Assembly (NCBI GenBank): GCA_018389105.1
Contig: JACATO010000317.1
Span: forward strand, 4,583,501 to 4,647,500
Reading direction: 5' to 3'
Length of the DNA: 64,000 bases
From: Nautilus pompilius
Taxonomy: Eukaryota; Mollusca; Cephalopoda; Nautilida; Nautilidae
A model generated the notes under the pieces. That model was not told the origin of the DNA, did not search any database, and was given only the letters and a program-made list of their open reading frames with translations. A program made the position numbers and the translations under genes. Below are positions 38,901 through 53,900 of this stretch, piece after piece (position 1 is the first letter of the stretch; every line of letters starts with the position of its first letter).

Positions 38901-41900
38901 ATTCTTCACCATGTAACCTTTATTGCCTTTGCTTAGTTGTAACCAGAGTAACCGTTCGAGTTCTAACCGCTGAACAGATCCAAGAAGAATCATAGAATCT
39001 GTTGAAAAATACAAGCACCAGATAAACCACAGAAATTCAGTATTCAATTAAGTACAATAATTCCCTAAATACTTAGATCTTTTGTAGTACTTGATATATT
39101 CTAGGTAAAAAAGCAAGAAGCATCTACATACATGTATCTATATTTGTAGAATACAAAAAATTCTGTTTTCAAATATTCTCTTTACATATATGTATATATA
39201 ATTCTAGCCAATACTTACTCTTTTTTCATATTAAAAAGTGAACCATAGCAATAAGAGATGACAGCACTAGTAGTTATTTTGCACCATATCAAGGACTTTA
39301 TTTTCCATGACCTCCAATGGTTGAATTACCCTGATTAGCTACACTGGTTTACACAATGGCAGACTTAATGCATATTTGGTTATCACACTTAATCCACTAC
39401 TCAAAATTTGCTAAGAATCAAATGATTATCAGCAAAACATGAATATTACATCTAATAGTAATATAATTCACTTTTGGTCATTAACCCTAACCCAGCCTTC
39501 TTTGGAACCCTCATCTACAACATGACTGAATTTCTCCAGTGCATCAAAATTTGTGATGCCCTTAAGTATATAGACCCCTAATTTTCATTTAAATGTCAAT
39601 GTGCTGCATGCTGTCATTTAAGAATTGCTTCAATGCAAAATTTTCCATGTTTAAGGTCAGGTTAATAAAGAAGCACAATGATGAAAAAGATAACATTTAG
39701 CAGTCACAGAGCTTGCCAGAGAAATTGGTATGCTAGAGACTGGAACACCTCAACGTCATGTGATAGATGAGCTAGTTTGCTAGACAGGAGGTTGCAGTAC
39801 AATTAGTGGCAGTCATCAAAAATGCACACACATAAAAGACAGCAATTAAAGCAATAAGATAAATTCTTTAGTCAGTGCAGTAAACTGTAAAAGTGCATTA
39901 CTGTGTAGCTGTCTGATCAAAATTGCTACACATACACTACAAACTCAACATCTATCACTGTGGTGGTGATTAGAAGAAATTTTTACATGCCAAAGATGAC
40001 TGTTTTGATCTGAGGCTTCAATGTCAATGGATCACGCACTCCCATTACACCTATGAATAGCGACAGACCTTGGCCACAGTTGCTACAATTTTCAGAATGG
40101 TCAATACTAGATGCAACTGATCAGCAAAGGTTTGGTAGAGTATCTGAGTGTCATTAGAGCATTATTACTTGCCAGCTTTAGTTCCACTAAAGTAAACTTT
40201 GTGCACTTGCATTTCTATGTTGTAACAGCAACTATCTCACAGAATCATGCACACACAAAAGCTGGCTGGCCACTTAATTAGGACCTATACCTAATAACAG
40301 ATTGAGCCACCTCTTGCCTAAATAACAGCTGTGCTGGAAGATCTCATGATGGATATTTCTCCATTCAGTTATTAATATTGTATGCAATGTATGGATTGAG
40401 GTAAACAAAAGATCATGGAAGTGAATACATCTTGCAAGTTCATCCCAAAGATGCTCAAATGAATTGAGAACTGGGGAATCTGTTGGCCACTGGTGATGCC
40501 TGAAATCTCTATGATGCTCCTCAAGCCATGAACTGGACACAGCTGATGAGAGAATTGTCATCTTGGAAGCAGTTGTCTCCATCAAGATACATATAAAGCA
40601 TTGCTGGATGATGATCATAAATAATGCAGAAGTTAGTTTTGGTATTAATTATGCTTTCTAAAGAAATCAAGGGGCCCAGAGTACACCAGTAAAGCAAACC
40701 ACAAACCGTGGCTCCACCACCAGAGGCCTAAACAGTTGGAACCAAACAAGAGTGATCAAGTGATGTGGCTTTCTCCAAATCAATTTTCTCCTATCTGTGC
40801 AAAGAAAAAGGGCAGAATATGACTCATCAGACTGCAACACTTTTCTCCAATTCTCCTTAGTCCAATGTCTGTGCTACCACAATGGACATCTTTTCATTTT
40901 GGTAACTAATCAATGGTTTATGCAATGGTCTCTTATTGCCATAGAACATTCATTGCAAAATTTTTCATAAGGTACAGATGGAGATGGGTGTGGATTGCAC
41001 TGCAATTAATGCCTGTTGGCTGGTCTATTGCTTGATGACAATTGGACTTTACTATCCTGTCTAAATGCCTTTCTTCTCCTTCTGTCACTGTTTTTAGCCA
41101 TAATTCTCCCCACAGCAGACAGTTACTTCACCTTTTTTATCATTGTTGATAAACTTGAATGACTGTTGTGTAGGAGCAGTAGGGTTGCCCTTATTTTTTG
41201 ACTTTTGATTTTTTTTCTCGCAACCAATGAATTTGTTTGAATATATGTAAAACTGCGACACACAAAATATGAGAGAGCTTCAAGAAAGTTTAGAGGTAGC
41301 TCAATGTACTTAAATCCTTTTCTTTTTTAGGTGCAATTTTCACCACGAGTTAAGACCCGACCATGATTGCACCACCTTCTCTTAACGTTTGTTTTCAATA
41401 CGAGTAATTTGCATGATGTAAGTTTTCATAATATTGTGTTGTTTCGTCGTAAGCCTATAAAAGGGAAGTGCAGAGAGTATGTGTTTCAGTTGTTAAGTGT
41501 GAACTCATTCAGTGCACATCATAAAAATAAGGTGTAAGTACCATACCTATTTTGTATCAATGTTCATCATTAGTTTTTGTGATAAATTATTTTTTCATCT
41601 AATTTTTTTTTAAATCTACATAATTTTTTAATTCTATTATATTTAATCCTACTTGTTTCATTTCAGGAAAAGGATAGCTTCAAGTATAGTACCAAATACG
41701 CATTCTCAAACTAATGTTTATCCACTTGGAAGTGAAATTACTGAAATTACAGGATCCAAGTTACCATCAATCAGACAAGCTTTTGGTCTTTTTCTTTATT
41801 GCCATAATGTACTAAAAGAAACCAGAAAGTTGGATCAACCTATGTAATTCAGAAAATTCTGCTATTTTTGGAGAAAGGTAGAATACTAACAAAGGAAGTA

Positions 41901-44900
41901 CACCATTTCAAGGAAAAGCTCGGCTCAAAAACAACAAAGGTCGAACATCAGCTACTCAAAAGTCTAAAGAGGAGTTTATTAGTGTGCACAATGATCTTTT
42001 TGACAATGCATATGCAGATGCCTTAAAAAGAATTTCTATCCCTGAAGATCATGAATTTTTGTTAGTACAATAACAAAAGGGGTGAGTTGGTTGCATGACT
42101 GGGATTGATGTCGTTCTACACAAGAAACAACAGAGATCAGCTAAGAGAAAAATGGATGAGCATCAAAGACACATACATGAAACTTCAAGGGTTACAGTAA
42201 TGATGGTTTCTTCAAGCAGTGAATCAGATCCAGAAGAAAAATCTGGTTAGTCCCAGAGTACTGCTGATTCAAGACCAAGCACAAGTGATCAGGGCTGTCA
42301 GCATGGTGGAAAATGGGTCATTACCTCAAACCTATCTGCTGTTCTCAACCATACTAAACTCTCTGACAGAAAGGCGACAATGGTAATACTTGAAACGACT
42401 AAGGCCCTGGGTCATGATGTCACATAATTGTCACTCAACTGGCAGAAAATACAACGTCCTTGTCAAAAATATAGATACAAAAACATTTCATCTTCTCAAA
42501 GAAAATTTTCAGGCAGGATTTCCTCTCGTAGTGCACTGGGACGGAAAAATGCTGCCTAGTATTACTGGAAAACAATATTCTGATCGTCTGCCAATTCTCG
42601 CCTCAGGAAGTGGTATTTCTCGATTACTAACAGTGGCGAAACTACCTTCCCCAACTGCAGCAGCTCAGTCTACTGCAGACTGTAATGCACTGAGAGTGGG
42701 GAATTGAAGAAAAGGTTCAAGGTATGAGTTTTGACATAACTAGCTTGAACACAGGAAGCACCAATGGGACTTGTTCCTTGATTGAACAGAACCTCAAGCA
42801 CAACCTTCTTTACTTTGCCTGCTGACATCATATTTATGAGCTTGTAATATCAGCGGTTTTCAAACATTGCATGGGAGAGTCGTGTGGACCAGAAATGCCC
42901 CTCTTCAAACGATTTGCATCTAAGTGGCAATGTCTTGACAAACAGAATTTCCAGGACAGTTTCACCAATCCCTTCATATGCCAATTTATACCACAGAAGA
43001 GGAGATTATGCTATTCATCAATTCACAGCTTTCTGAAGCTCAACCAAGAGATGATTCCCAAGAACTACTGGAGCTGGCAAGCATCTTCTTAGGAGTAGTT
43101 CCAGCAAAAGATGTCCATTTTAGGACTCCAGGGGCCATGCACCATACCAGTTGGATGTCAAAAATCATTTACACTCGGAAAGTATGGATGTTTCGTGGAC
43201 AGTTCCACCTTCCTTCTCATGAGAAGGGTCTCAGAGATATCTGCCTTTTTGCAGTATGTCTCTACATAAGATCCTGGATCACTTGTCCTAGCACACCTTG
43301 TGCTCCTGCAAATGACCTTCAATTCCTCAAAGCTTTGCTGGGTTACTTGTCAATACATCCAGGTATTGCACAAGTCGCCTCAGCCAAAATGTCTAACCCT
43401 CTATGGTATCTTTCAGAAGAATTGGTTGCGCTGCCCTTTTTTTGATGACAACACCTCAGCCTCAACAAAAATTCATATGATTCACGCGCTGAATGCAAAA
43501 AGATGTACGGAGAATGATGAAATGGCCACTAAAAGAGTTCAAGTTGATCTAAAAACTTTTGAGGATAAAACACTACAATATTTTGTGACAAGATCACACA
43601 CTTTGTTTACAAATTTTAATCTATCTCAGCACTTTCTCAAGGAAAATCAAACCACTTGGAGTGAAACGGAGGATTATAAGCGAGCGAAAGAGGTGAAAAC
43701 CATCAACATTGTTAATGACTGTGGAGAGAGCAGTTGCTCTCATTCAAGAATACAACAAACATCTTACAAAAAATGAAGAGCAGTTTTAGTTTCTTATACA
43801 AGTTGTCAGTGAACACTGCCGTTGTTTCCCAAATGCCTTGAAAAATACTTTTTCTGCAGCTGAATAAATTTCATTTTTCATGTGTATTCAGTTTAGTTAT
43901 ATAATATGCAAAATGTTAAAACTTCATGTTGCTTGAGCTACCTTAAAATATTAGAATAAATGTTTCAAAATTTATATGCAATGTTTTTTCACCAATTAAA
44001 ACTATTTTGAGGGTTGTGATCACAAAAAAGTTTTGAATAAATTTTTTGCCCTATATAAGGGCAACCCTAAGGAGCAGCCCACCAAAAACTGTCTTGGCCA
44101 TTGAAGCACCTGCTGCATGTGCACCCACTATCATAGCTCTTTGAAATGCTGTACTCTTTGTCTTTACTCATATCTGTTAGATTGACCAAAAAACATGATA
44201 GTGCTACAGGGATCACCTGTAACATCATATGATCAACTTAATTTGCATATGTAACTCAGATGAAACCCAAATCTAAAAAAAATTCATAGGTCCTCCTAAA
44301 ATGGCCAACCGGTGTATATCTCAAACAGCTTGTTGATGGTTAATGTTGAAATAGCCTACACATCACATATACTAGCATAATAATGTGTTAGAATAAAAAA
44401 TCCTTTCATAAATGACTATAAAGCTAGAGTGCATGCCTGGAGAGTCAACCAATGGATATGTTTTGTGTCTGGTTTCTGTTAATAATTCACGCAACTGGAG
44501 ATAAGATGAGATGAATGTGACATAGCAAACATCTCTCATCATGATGTCTTCAACCATTACAGACCATGTACTGCAAAACAAATGGAAACAAGTTTTTGGT
44601 CAGAGCTGACAAATTTTAAACATAAAACATAACATTAATAGCATACAACATTAATGCACTAAACTGTAGCAAAAAAAAAAAATTAATGATTTGTGGACAT
44701 ATTTATCTTATTTATTGAACATGAAAAACTATCACTATGCATTAGATGATCAACAAAGAAATGAATACAAATGGGAATCAGTTTATTACAATTAAAAATA
44801 TTTGTTTAGTTTAGAGGTCAACTAAACGTGCTAATCATTTTTAGAAGTGCACTGATTATGTCCTTCTGTCAGTCTACTTACTCTGATTTAGATGATATGA

Positions 44901-47900
44901 TGTCAGGTAAATATGGTAAGCGCTTCAGTTTGATGATACTGTTGTAGAAAGATGGCTGAAGGAAGTGTGCTACAGCATTTGCTATCAGTACAGCTATCTG
45001 AAAACAGAATATTTGATGAATGATGAAACCAGGCATATCTCATGCTAAGTCACTTATGTGGGGCAAATGTCACCTCTTCAAAAAATTGATCCAAAAATCC
45101 AAAATAAGGCATGTCAAATATTATAATATTAATAGTTGGTAAGTCTCAATCTAATCGCCACTGCTGTGGTTCATACAAACTGATAACCTTAAATTATTTT
45201 CAACATTTGATTTTGAAAAAAGTGCATAAATATTCCTTTATAATCTGCTAAATTTGTACAGTTCTGATTAATGAAAATATTTAAGACTTTTGCATCAGTG
45301 AGTACCAAATATAGCTTCACTGTTTCAGTCTATTTTTTTTAAAATAATGTAATATGAATCCCCTAAATGCTATAGAGTAGATCATTTTCTATCAAGCAGG
45401 GGAAAATATACTTCCAAAATCTAACTGCATCTACAGAGCCAACATTTTGGTAATAAATATATCATAAAAGGTAAGACTTTCTAGATTAAATGTAAATTTA
45501 GTTTAGTCAATATAAAAAGGCAGAAAGCCATTATGTCTTGTACTAGTTGATTTGTCTTCAATATACCTCTAAGGATTTCTAGGAAACATCAGGTATAAAG
45601 GGAAAATAATCTTTAAAAATAAAAACAAACAAAGTGACACAGGATACACAAAACTAAGTCACTTAAAAAGCTTAGTTATTTTCTGTGGCTATTGCGAGAA
45701 GGAAGTTATTATGGTTTATATGAGGTCTTCAGACTAAAACTATTTCTGTAATTTATTTCACTCACACCTTTGTTCTTAAAATATCTGCTAATATAAGTCT
45801 TGCAGCTGATTTAACTATTTATTATTCCACAGTATTCTTTATTTCCTAATTTATTAGTATCGACCTGATTGAAGCTGAGCTTTTCTTAAAAACCAGTCTA
45901 TGAACTGAATTAAACAGGTTCAAATTTAACATTAAAATGTAGTTTATAATCTACATAAAAATTAAAAATTAACCACCTACCACAGCTGGTAAAACATGGC
46001 TTATTTGCCCTGTTAATTCAAACACAATGACTGATGTTGATATGGTCCGAGTCACACTTCCTGACAAAGCTGCTGCACCTGAGAATATTTTTTTAAAAAT
46101 CCTCATATTAATTAAATTAATATACTCAGTCACCGATAATAAAAGAGAACTAACTACTGTTGATAAATTTTATTAAACTATACAGAAATTGAGCAATCAA
46201 TATATTTTTTATTCACTAACTCACATGATTAAAAAAAATTAATTAAACCACAGAAGCAACAACTAAGTATTTTTATGTTACAAGTACAATTTTTTTTTAA
46301 AAAATTCTAAATAATCTTATCTTTATTCATAATTTTAACTAACCATCTATCCCTAGATGGATTTGCCCTTCTTGGTATTGTTAGCATCTAAAGAGTTACT
46401 ATTAATGCCTTAGTGAAACTGAATAACTATATCAGGCAAGTCATCTTTCAATATCTGTTTAACTTTTCTTTTGTTTATAGCTTAAAGCCAACAACAAACT
46501 AACCAACCACAGCATAACCTCCAGGGACTATTTTCCGAATAATGTCACCACTTCGGATACCTTCTGGAAACCAGGCAGCCATGCTCTCTCCAATTAAACG
46601 TCCAAACGCAGCACCTGAGAAAGAAACACCAAAATTTTTCTTCTTTAAAAAAAAATGTCTGCTTCCTGAATGCAGTAACATTTTTATCATCTTACAAAAC
46701 TTTATACTATCTTGGTTACAGTTATCTTCATCATACACACAAGTAAAACCTATGCTGGCTTAGATTTAAATACCAGGTGTTATTCCAGAATTCTATTTTA
46801 TGTATAAAAGAAAAAAAAAAATTTTTTTTAAATCCTTGCCTACAATAGTGTATGTATATATATAGGCTTAAAATAATATATTTAGTATATATTTGGTTTA
46901 AAAAAAAGCATTCAGAAACAGTTTAGATTATACATTAATAAGTAAACATGATTTTCAGAAATTTAGAAGAAAACAATACATTTCATCTAAAATACACACC
47001 CTCTCCAGAGATTTGAAATATTAAGTGCTATTCCATATTCCTGTCAGAAAAACAATCAAAAGAAAACTAGTATAGTTGAATACATTTTCTATAATGGTTT
47101 TCACAGGTAAAGCAGAGTTTGTCAGATATATAATTCTTTATGATACATTAGAACCTATAAACAAATTATAAGATTATTTCTTATTGCAATAAAAAGTTGT
47201 TAAAATTTTAAAATATTTTATTAATAATGAGTAATAATTATGATACATTTACTAAGCATGAGAGAGAGAAAAAAATTAATATTATGAGTCATACATATTC
47301 TACAATATTTAGTGATGATTCATAAAAGTAGATTAAATCAAAGTTTATTAAAAATCCTTTAGTCCTACATGCAATCTGCTGATAACTGGTCAACAGTTAG
47401 ACAAACAATCACTATTTTAATCAAGGTAGTAATCTGAATAATTAGTACAATGAGATGTCTTTAAATAAAGCTGCACTACCAACCTATAGTAAAAACTGGA
47501 ACAAATATCCCTGCTGGAATGGGAAGTGTATTTGACAAAGCTGCCATCCAAAACTGGAAGAAATACATTGAGACAAAAGTAAATGCCAGAGAGTTTTGTA
47601 ATGGCTAAACCAAGATTTTTTTTTAGCTAAGTTCTCTGTTTTCCATCCTGTTTGATTTTCTTTTCCAATAGATGTTTTGTAATTGTATGAGTGCAGTACC
47701 ACCTGTTTGAACCTTACACAATCTGCACATATTTATAAATTAATTTTCTATTAACCACCATCTGCAGTAGCTGATGGCAATGTACCCTTTTCATAACCAC
47801 AAAAGATTTGCCTGGAAAAAAAAAAAAAATCAGAGAGCAATATTGTCTGTTTTTCAACATTTCCACCCTGCAAGCTACTTTTTGAGTTAAAAGCATTTGA

Positions 47901-50900
47901 AGATATCATAATGTTAATCAAGGGTCTGAAGTTTTGTTCCTTTCTATTATTTCCTTACCAGGATCTGCAGAATTTAGAAATACAAAATTTAAATGCTCTT
48001 GCAGTGGAATGAAAAAAAACAAGTCATATCATCCATCAATCATCCATCTTTGAATGTTGTTTTATTCTTTTTTGGCTGTTTTTATATTGTCTGTCAAGTT
48101 TTTTTAAAAAATACTATCTTTTATTTTTTGCCCTTCAGAAATCAAAATAAGATATTTTAAAGCATATCAAATATTCAAAGAAATGTATTCATATAGATAG
48201 ACATACATTAACTTGATAAATTTTCATTTAGTTTTATTTCCAATCATTTAGTTAGCTAACCATTTATTACATGAAACCACCACCAATGGGAGATAATAAA
48301 CTTTTTAATTTTTAGTAAAATAGAAACAATGTCCAAACTTTTGAATTTAAAGTTCACTTCACTTTTGGGTCAAAAATACTTACATTCATGATGATAAACA
48401 GCACCAAGTTAACATAAATGTTGGTGAGAGGATGGTTCCAGTGTCGAATTATCACCTCATCATCTAAGTCATCAGCTTGTCCAGTTGTCCAGCTGATATT
48501 GCTGAAAAGTTCATTAATGGCTTGTCTGGCTGTCAGCTAGAAATACAAATAACAGACTGAATGAAAAATGATCAATCAATCCCAGTCTTAGGCCTACAGT
48601 TTAAAATATGCCTTCAATCAGAAGTAACAACAAAGCTAGGATAAAAGGGTAAGATTTTAAGATGGAGGAGTTAATTAACAATAACAGAGGCCTGGTCTTT
48701 TAAATTTATTTATTTACAGCAGCATTAGTTTGAATTTATCAAACTTTGAATGCTTTTTTTTTTTTTTGTTGACTAGAAAACACAAACAACACTAACTTTT
48801 ATTTTATGGTACAAGAAAAAAATTGACCCTTATTTCTTCAGGGACAAAGCCTCTAAAGACAATATAAATTGTGTAGTAATCTAATCCCCATATACTAGGT
48901 TGGTCAAATAATTGCATCATTAGAGAGGATCAACAAAGCCAAAACATATCAAACTTTTTTCATTACTAAAATTTTATAAAGTCCATTAATTTGTTTTTAA
49001 AACAGTCTTAAAATTAAAACTGAAGCTGAATTATCCTGTGATTGTGAAATTTGTCTCAAGTAACTCCAAAGCCCCTCAGCTTACACTGTACAGACAGAAA
49101 CAAACACCTGGAGTAAACAACACTGAAGTGCAGTTTTTGTAGCTAGTCTCATGTGTAACAGAAAATAATATATAAAGAATATTACTGTAAATCACCCAAA
49201 AGAACCAGACAATATTAAACAAAAGCCTTAGACTAACTCACTAAAAAAATATTCCATCATAGATTAAACTGAGAAGTATCTTATAAAATATTACTAATAT
49301 ACATATTTAAACTAAATTTTTAAAAAAACTATTGCAGTTGTTTAGTAAAGGTTTGTTTTTTAAAATTAAAAATTTTTTTTAAAAATCAGAAAACTGCATT
49401 TTCTAAGATGTCAAATTATTTTATTGTTTATTTACTTTTCAACTGAATAATATTGAATTTAAAAGAAATTTTAAAGTACTTGGATGTAGAAATGAAAGAT
49501 ACACAATCTTATTAATTTTCTAAAATCTTAAGCAATAGATCAAAAACACTTAATTAAAACTGTTTACCCCTAAATCTTTAATTAGAAAAATCATGAAAGA
49601 AATCCCTAAATCTAAAATTGCATAACTTCTTTTTTTTTTTCATGTTGATATTATTTCTCATCAATAAGCTTCATTTTCTGCTGAACCTGCCTGTCTAAAA
49701 ACACTCACTAACTGAGATAATCTACCCACCTGTAAATTAGTTGCCTTGTTACTGAACTCATCTAAAAAAAAAAAACAACTTATTTTATGAAGTATACATT
49801 CTATGAAATCACTTTATACAAAGACTTGCTCCAAACCATGACACACAGACAATGAACATGCTAACTATCTATAACAGGAAATATTTCAAATAAAAAAAGC
49901 AATTTTAAATCTTCTTAAAATGTCCCGAGTAACCTGGACAGTTTGGAAGGTAAAGGAAGTCTTCAAGAACAGGTGAAAGGTGAAAACGGACAGGATGGTG
50001 TAGTGACTGTGCTGTGAGGCATTGACACAAGAGACACATTGCAAGAACAGGATACATACCAAGATTAATCACCACCACCTACCAGACAAACAGGCCCTGG
50101 GCTTTGGTTTATGTTCATATGTTCAAGTGGCGGAAGCCACAACAATGCCTCATTGTGATAAAGTTATTCCTGCATAGGCTGGGGAAAAGGAAAGGCAGAC
50201 AGCAGAGAGAACCAGATAAACAAATCCCTGACACAATAATAACCCACTTCCGGCCTATGCTTCTGGGTGGCAGGTAACACTTGAACAAGATGCCTTTAAA
50301 GACCCTAAATGATATTTTTATATCAAGGTTTTTGTTGTGCTGCTGCTGCTATTTTCTTGCTTTTTCTATCCCTTTTCTGTAAACAGACACTAAGGTGAAA
50401 AACAGGTTAAGATCTAAGGATGTCACCAACTAGACAGAGATATCAGATTGTTCTACCTATGATGGGACACAAACGTCTGTCTATTTGAGAAAGAGCATCA
50501 TTCAAAAAGCAACCTTCATCTGGCCAACTACTAAGGATACCAAAATGGCCAATTTCTGATTAATCAACTGATTAATAAAATAAAATTAAAAACCCGAATT
50601 TCTGATCTCCTGCTCTTAGAAATTTACTTTTGTACACAAAGTATCATCACAAGCAGGCAAATAGATAGATCTAAAGAACTGCCACTTTTCCACCTAGTAC
50701 AGATCTGTACATGAAAGTGTGTATCCAAGTTTTAATCAGTTGGCCCAAATTTTAACAATAAAGCTTTACTTGCTGATGAACTTTGAAAACGTACATTATG
50801 TTGAAACATTCTGTCAATATATTGTTTTGCTGGAAGGGGGGATAAGGATACAGATATAGACTGATAAATATTTAAAAGATGGTTAAAATAAAGGATGATC

Positions 50901-53900
50901 ATTGCATGGAACATCTATATTGTACTGTATTATTATTATTAGAATATTCTCTTGCAGTATGTGAAGTTATATATATATATATATCAGCAATTTTTTTTTT
51001 TTAACAAAAAAGACCTAAAACTTTGTTTTGATTATGGAATTTTCATGTTTGCATATTCAAAGGCAATCAACCAGTACCACATTTTCATGATATAAAAAAA
51101 GCTTTTCCATTGCCTTTTCCCTAATTATTCCTCCTTAGAAATATTGTGTGTTGATTGATCAGAAATTGCTAATTCAAATAATTGTACTTTTAAAATATTA
51201 AACTGAGTGATCAAGCTGCCAGTTCTTCTATAGGAAAGCAAAATGAAGATCAAGAGAAAACAACACTGCTATTAGATATATGTATATGTTTTAACTTGCT
51301 CCTACTGCCCAAGCATGAAGATCCTTTATCATTTGTTAAAGTAGAAAACACTCTTCACTTGAAAAAGTTGTCACAGGTTGACAGATGTAGGAGCCAGGAA
51401 CCAGCAAGAAACTACCACAATGCAGAAAATGAAAAATTTATATTTCTGCATTATAATTTAAGAGCTATCAACCTTAAACATTGAGTTACAGTTTTGACAG
51501 ATTTTCATAATCATTTGTAGACTAGTATTACTTTTAATATTTTGGCTTCTAAATTCACCTAGTTGTCTTAATTATAATCTGGATATATATGACTGTATTC
51601 ATTAGTTAACATTAAACTTGAAAAATTTTAATTTCCACTACAAAAATTTTCTTTCTTCTTTTGGTACACTTAAATCTCATAAATGTGGTGAATTCTAAAT
51701 TGCATTTTTTAGATCAATATTACCTCTTGTTTTTTTTTTGTCTTCATCTAGTTATGTGCAGCAGCACTGATCGTGAGGTTGGGGGTTTTGGAATCTAAAA
51801 AGGTAACTGCCACCCTGCCCAAAATTGCATCTGAATTAAATTTATCAGTTTTGCTGCCCCCTCAAACTTCAAGCCAGAAAAATGTTCTTGGTATGTATTA
51901 AGCTAGATAAATTGATTTGTTGATAAAACTTGGTGTAAAAAAACAAAAAAAAAAAATAATAGAAAACCAATATTCAAATTTTTTCTGACTGTTTTCAATC
52001 TGCTCTTATGAAACTCAATAATCAGAAAATTACAGATTATCTATCAATTGATAGGCACATCCTTAACGATTACCCTGATAAGATTTAGCTAACAGTTAAC
52101 TTCTGGTGACATTTTATCAAAATAACACCTGCAAGGTATTCTATATAAAGATTCTGTACATTCTTGTCAAAATAGCAAATCCAAATTGTGATTGATTCTG
52201 ATAATTTGAAAGATTAATTCTTGTCTAATAAAGAAATCCTCAGCAAATATTTAAAAAAAAAAAACAAGCAACTTGGCAGTGAGAAACAAAGCATCTAACC
52301 AGAGTATTGTATGAAAAATGGTTATCTTGTTATCTATAAAATCACTGTCAGAAACCAACTATCATCAGTTAAGGCAATGCAACTCCACTCACATGCATAG
52401 CAGCCAAAAAATGACTGAAATGTGGCTGAGTTCTAAAGACTTTTATAGTTCATTGAACCAATCAGAGGCTTCCAATTAAATAATACCATGTTGTTATTAT
52501 TATTTTTCTACATTTACCATGTAAAAGCTCCAAGAGTAACACCTCTACACAAACAGCATTCAGATGGCTACCAATTGGATTTCCATTATTAAAAAAATAT
52601 ATAAAATTCTGATCAAGAAACAACTTTACTCCAATTAATGTGAACTAATTTTGAGTCTCCAAAAAATATTTTCACAAAAACCGTTTATAACACAGTAATG
52701 TAACTGCTTTTCTCATGCATCTTCATGCTTCATTTGTTGTTTATCATGATTTTTTTTATAATTTGTTCATATCTGGTGTTAAAACTTGGCAGGATTGACA
52801 ATCGATCAATGTGTCACAATTGTGCATCATTAAACAAAACATGGTTAAAATGGTAAAGCAGTTTTAAATAGGAATACTGATTGATGATAGTTGACTGACT
52901 GGCCAAAAAAGAGAGACCATGCATTGACCAGTATGGAGAGAAGATCAATGGCAAAAGATCTTCCAAAGTCCCAGAAAATCCACATTTTTAATATCTACCA
53001 AATCAGGCATTCCATAGAAGATGCAGTGCATTCTGCACAGTAACCTGACACTGAAAGCTTACTTTTTCTGAATTAATAAGTGAAGATGACTTTAACAAAC
53101 AAAATAATTTTTCAGAGGAGACAACTGGAGATGGATCTAACATTTGTTATGCATGTCTTCTGGGTCAAATAAAATAGGTATTTTCCTGAATGGCCACCTC
53201 AACCAGCAAAACTAAATTATCTGGTCCAACATCAATCCACATCAAACTGGTGCTGCAGATCAAATAAATCAACACCTCATTTGCATGATTTGATGGTGCC
53301 CTATTTTTGGCTGTGGAGTGACCTATCTCAAGGATAAAGTATAAACAGAAAAATCTCAAAACAGAGCAAATAAAGCAACTCATGCAGAATAAAATGGCTG
53401 ATACTCAAACTGATGTGTGCACTCAGGCATGCAGGTCACTAAAATGCCAAGTTCACTGCTGCATTAAAGTTGTGGATGCTAAATTATCAATATCTTTTAA
53501 TTGACATTTATTTTTATTAACGAATACACAAAATAAAGATGTTTCTGAATGAGAATTTTAGGGGGTTGCGGAACCCTGGAAGTTTCAATTTTTGTCGTAT
53601 GACTGAGTCAAGAAACTGTTCATGAGTATGTATTTGTTTTGTTTGTATGTACCATATTTGCCGGCTTATAAGACACTTTTTTCCAGAAAAAAAGTATACA
53701 AAGATTACCCTGCATCCAATATGCTGGTATCACTGATGGGAGGCTGAGCGCTGAAGGTGTAAGGCTCGTCTCCCACAGCAGGCACTCCCGGTTGCATCAC
53801 AGGCCTCTGCGGTAACACACTTGCATCACCCCCCCCCCCACCATGGGACTTCCTGTCACTCTGCCACCCTCTTAGAAACACAGACAATACACGCTGGCGA

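Noticed and set aside
44440..44460. Using the GT within TTGGTTGAC as the CLCN2 donor instead of GC
   Set aside because: It keeps the phase but deletes VDSP, which is conserved in CLC-2 CBS1; the GC donor restores the expected sequence exactly.
49970..50290. Possible third SINE
   Set aside because: An A-box-like string is present but no B box at the right spacing, so it is left as unclassified sequence.
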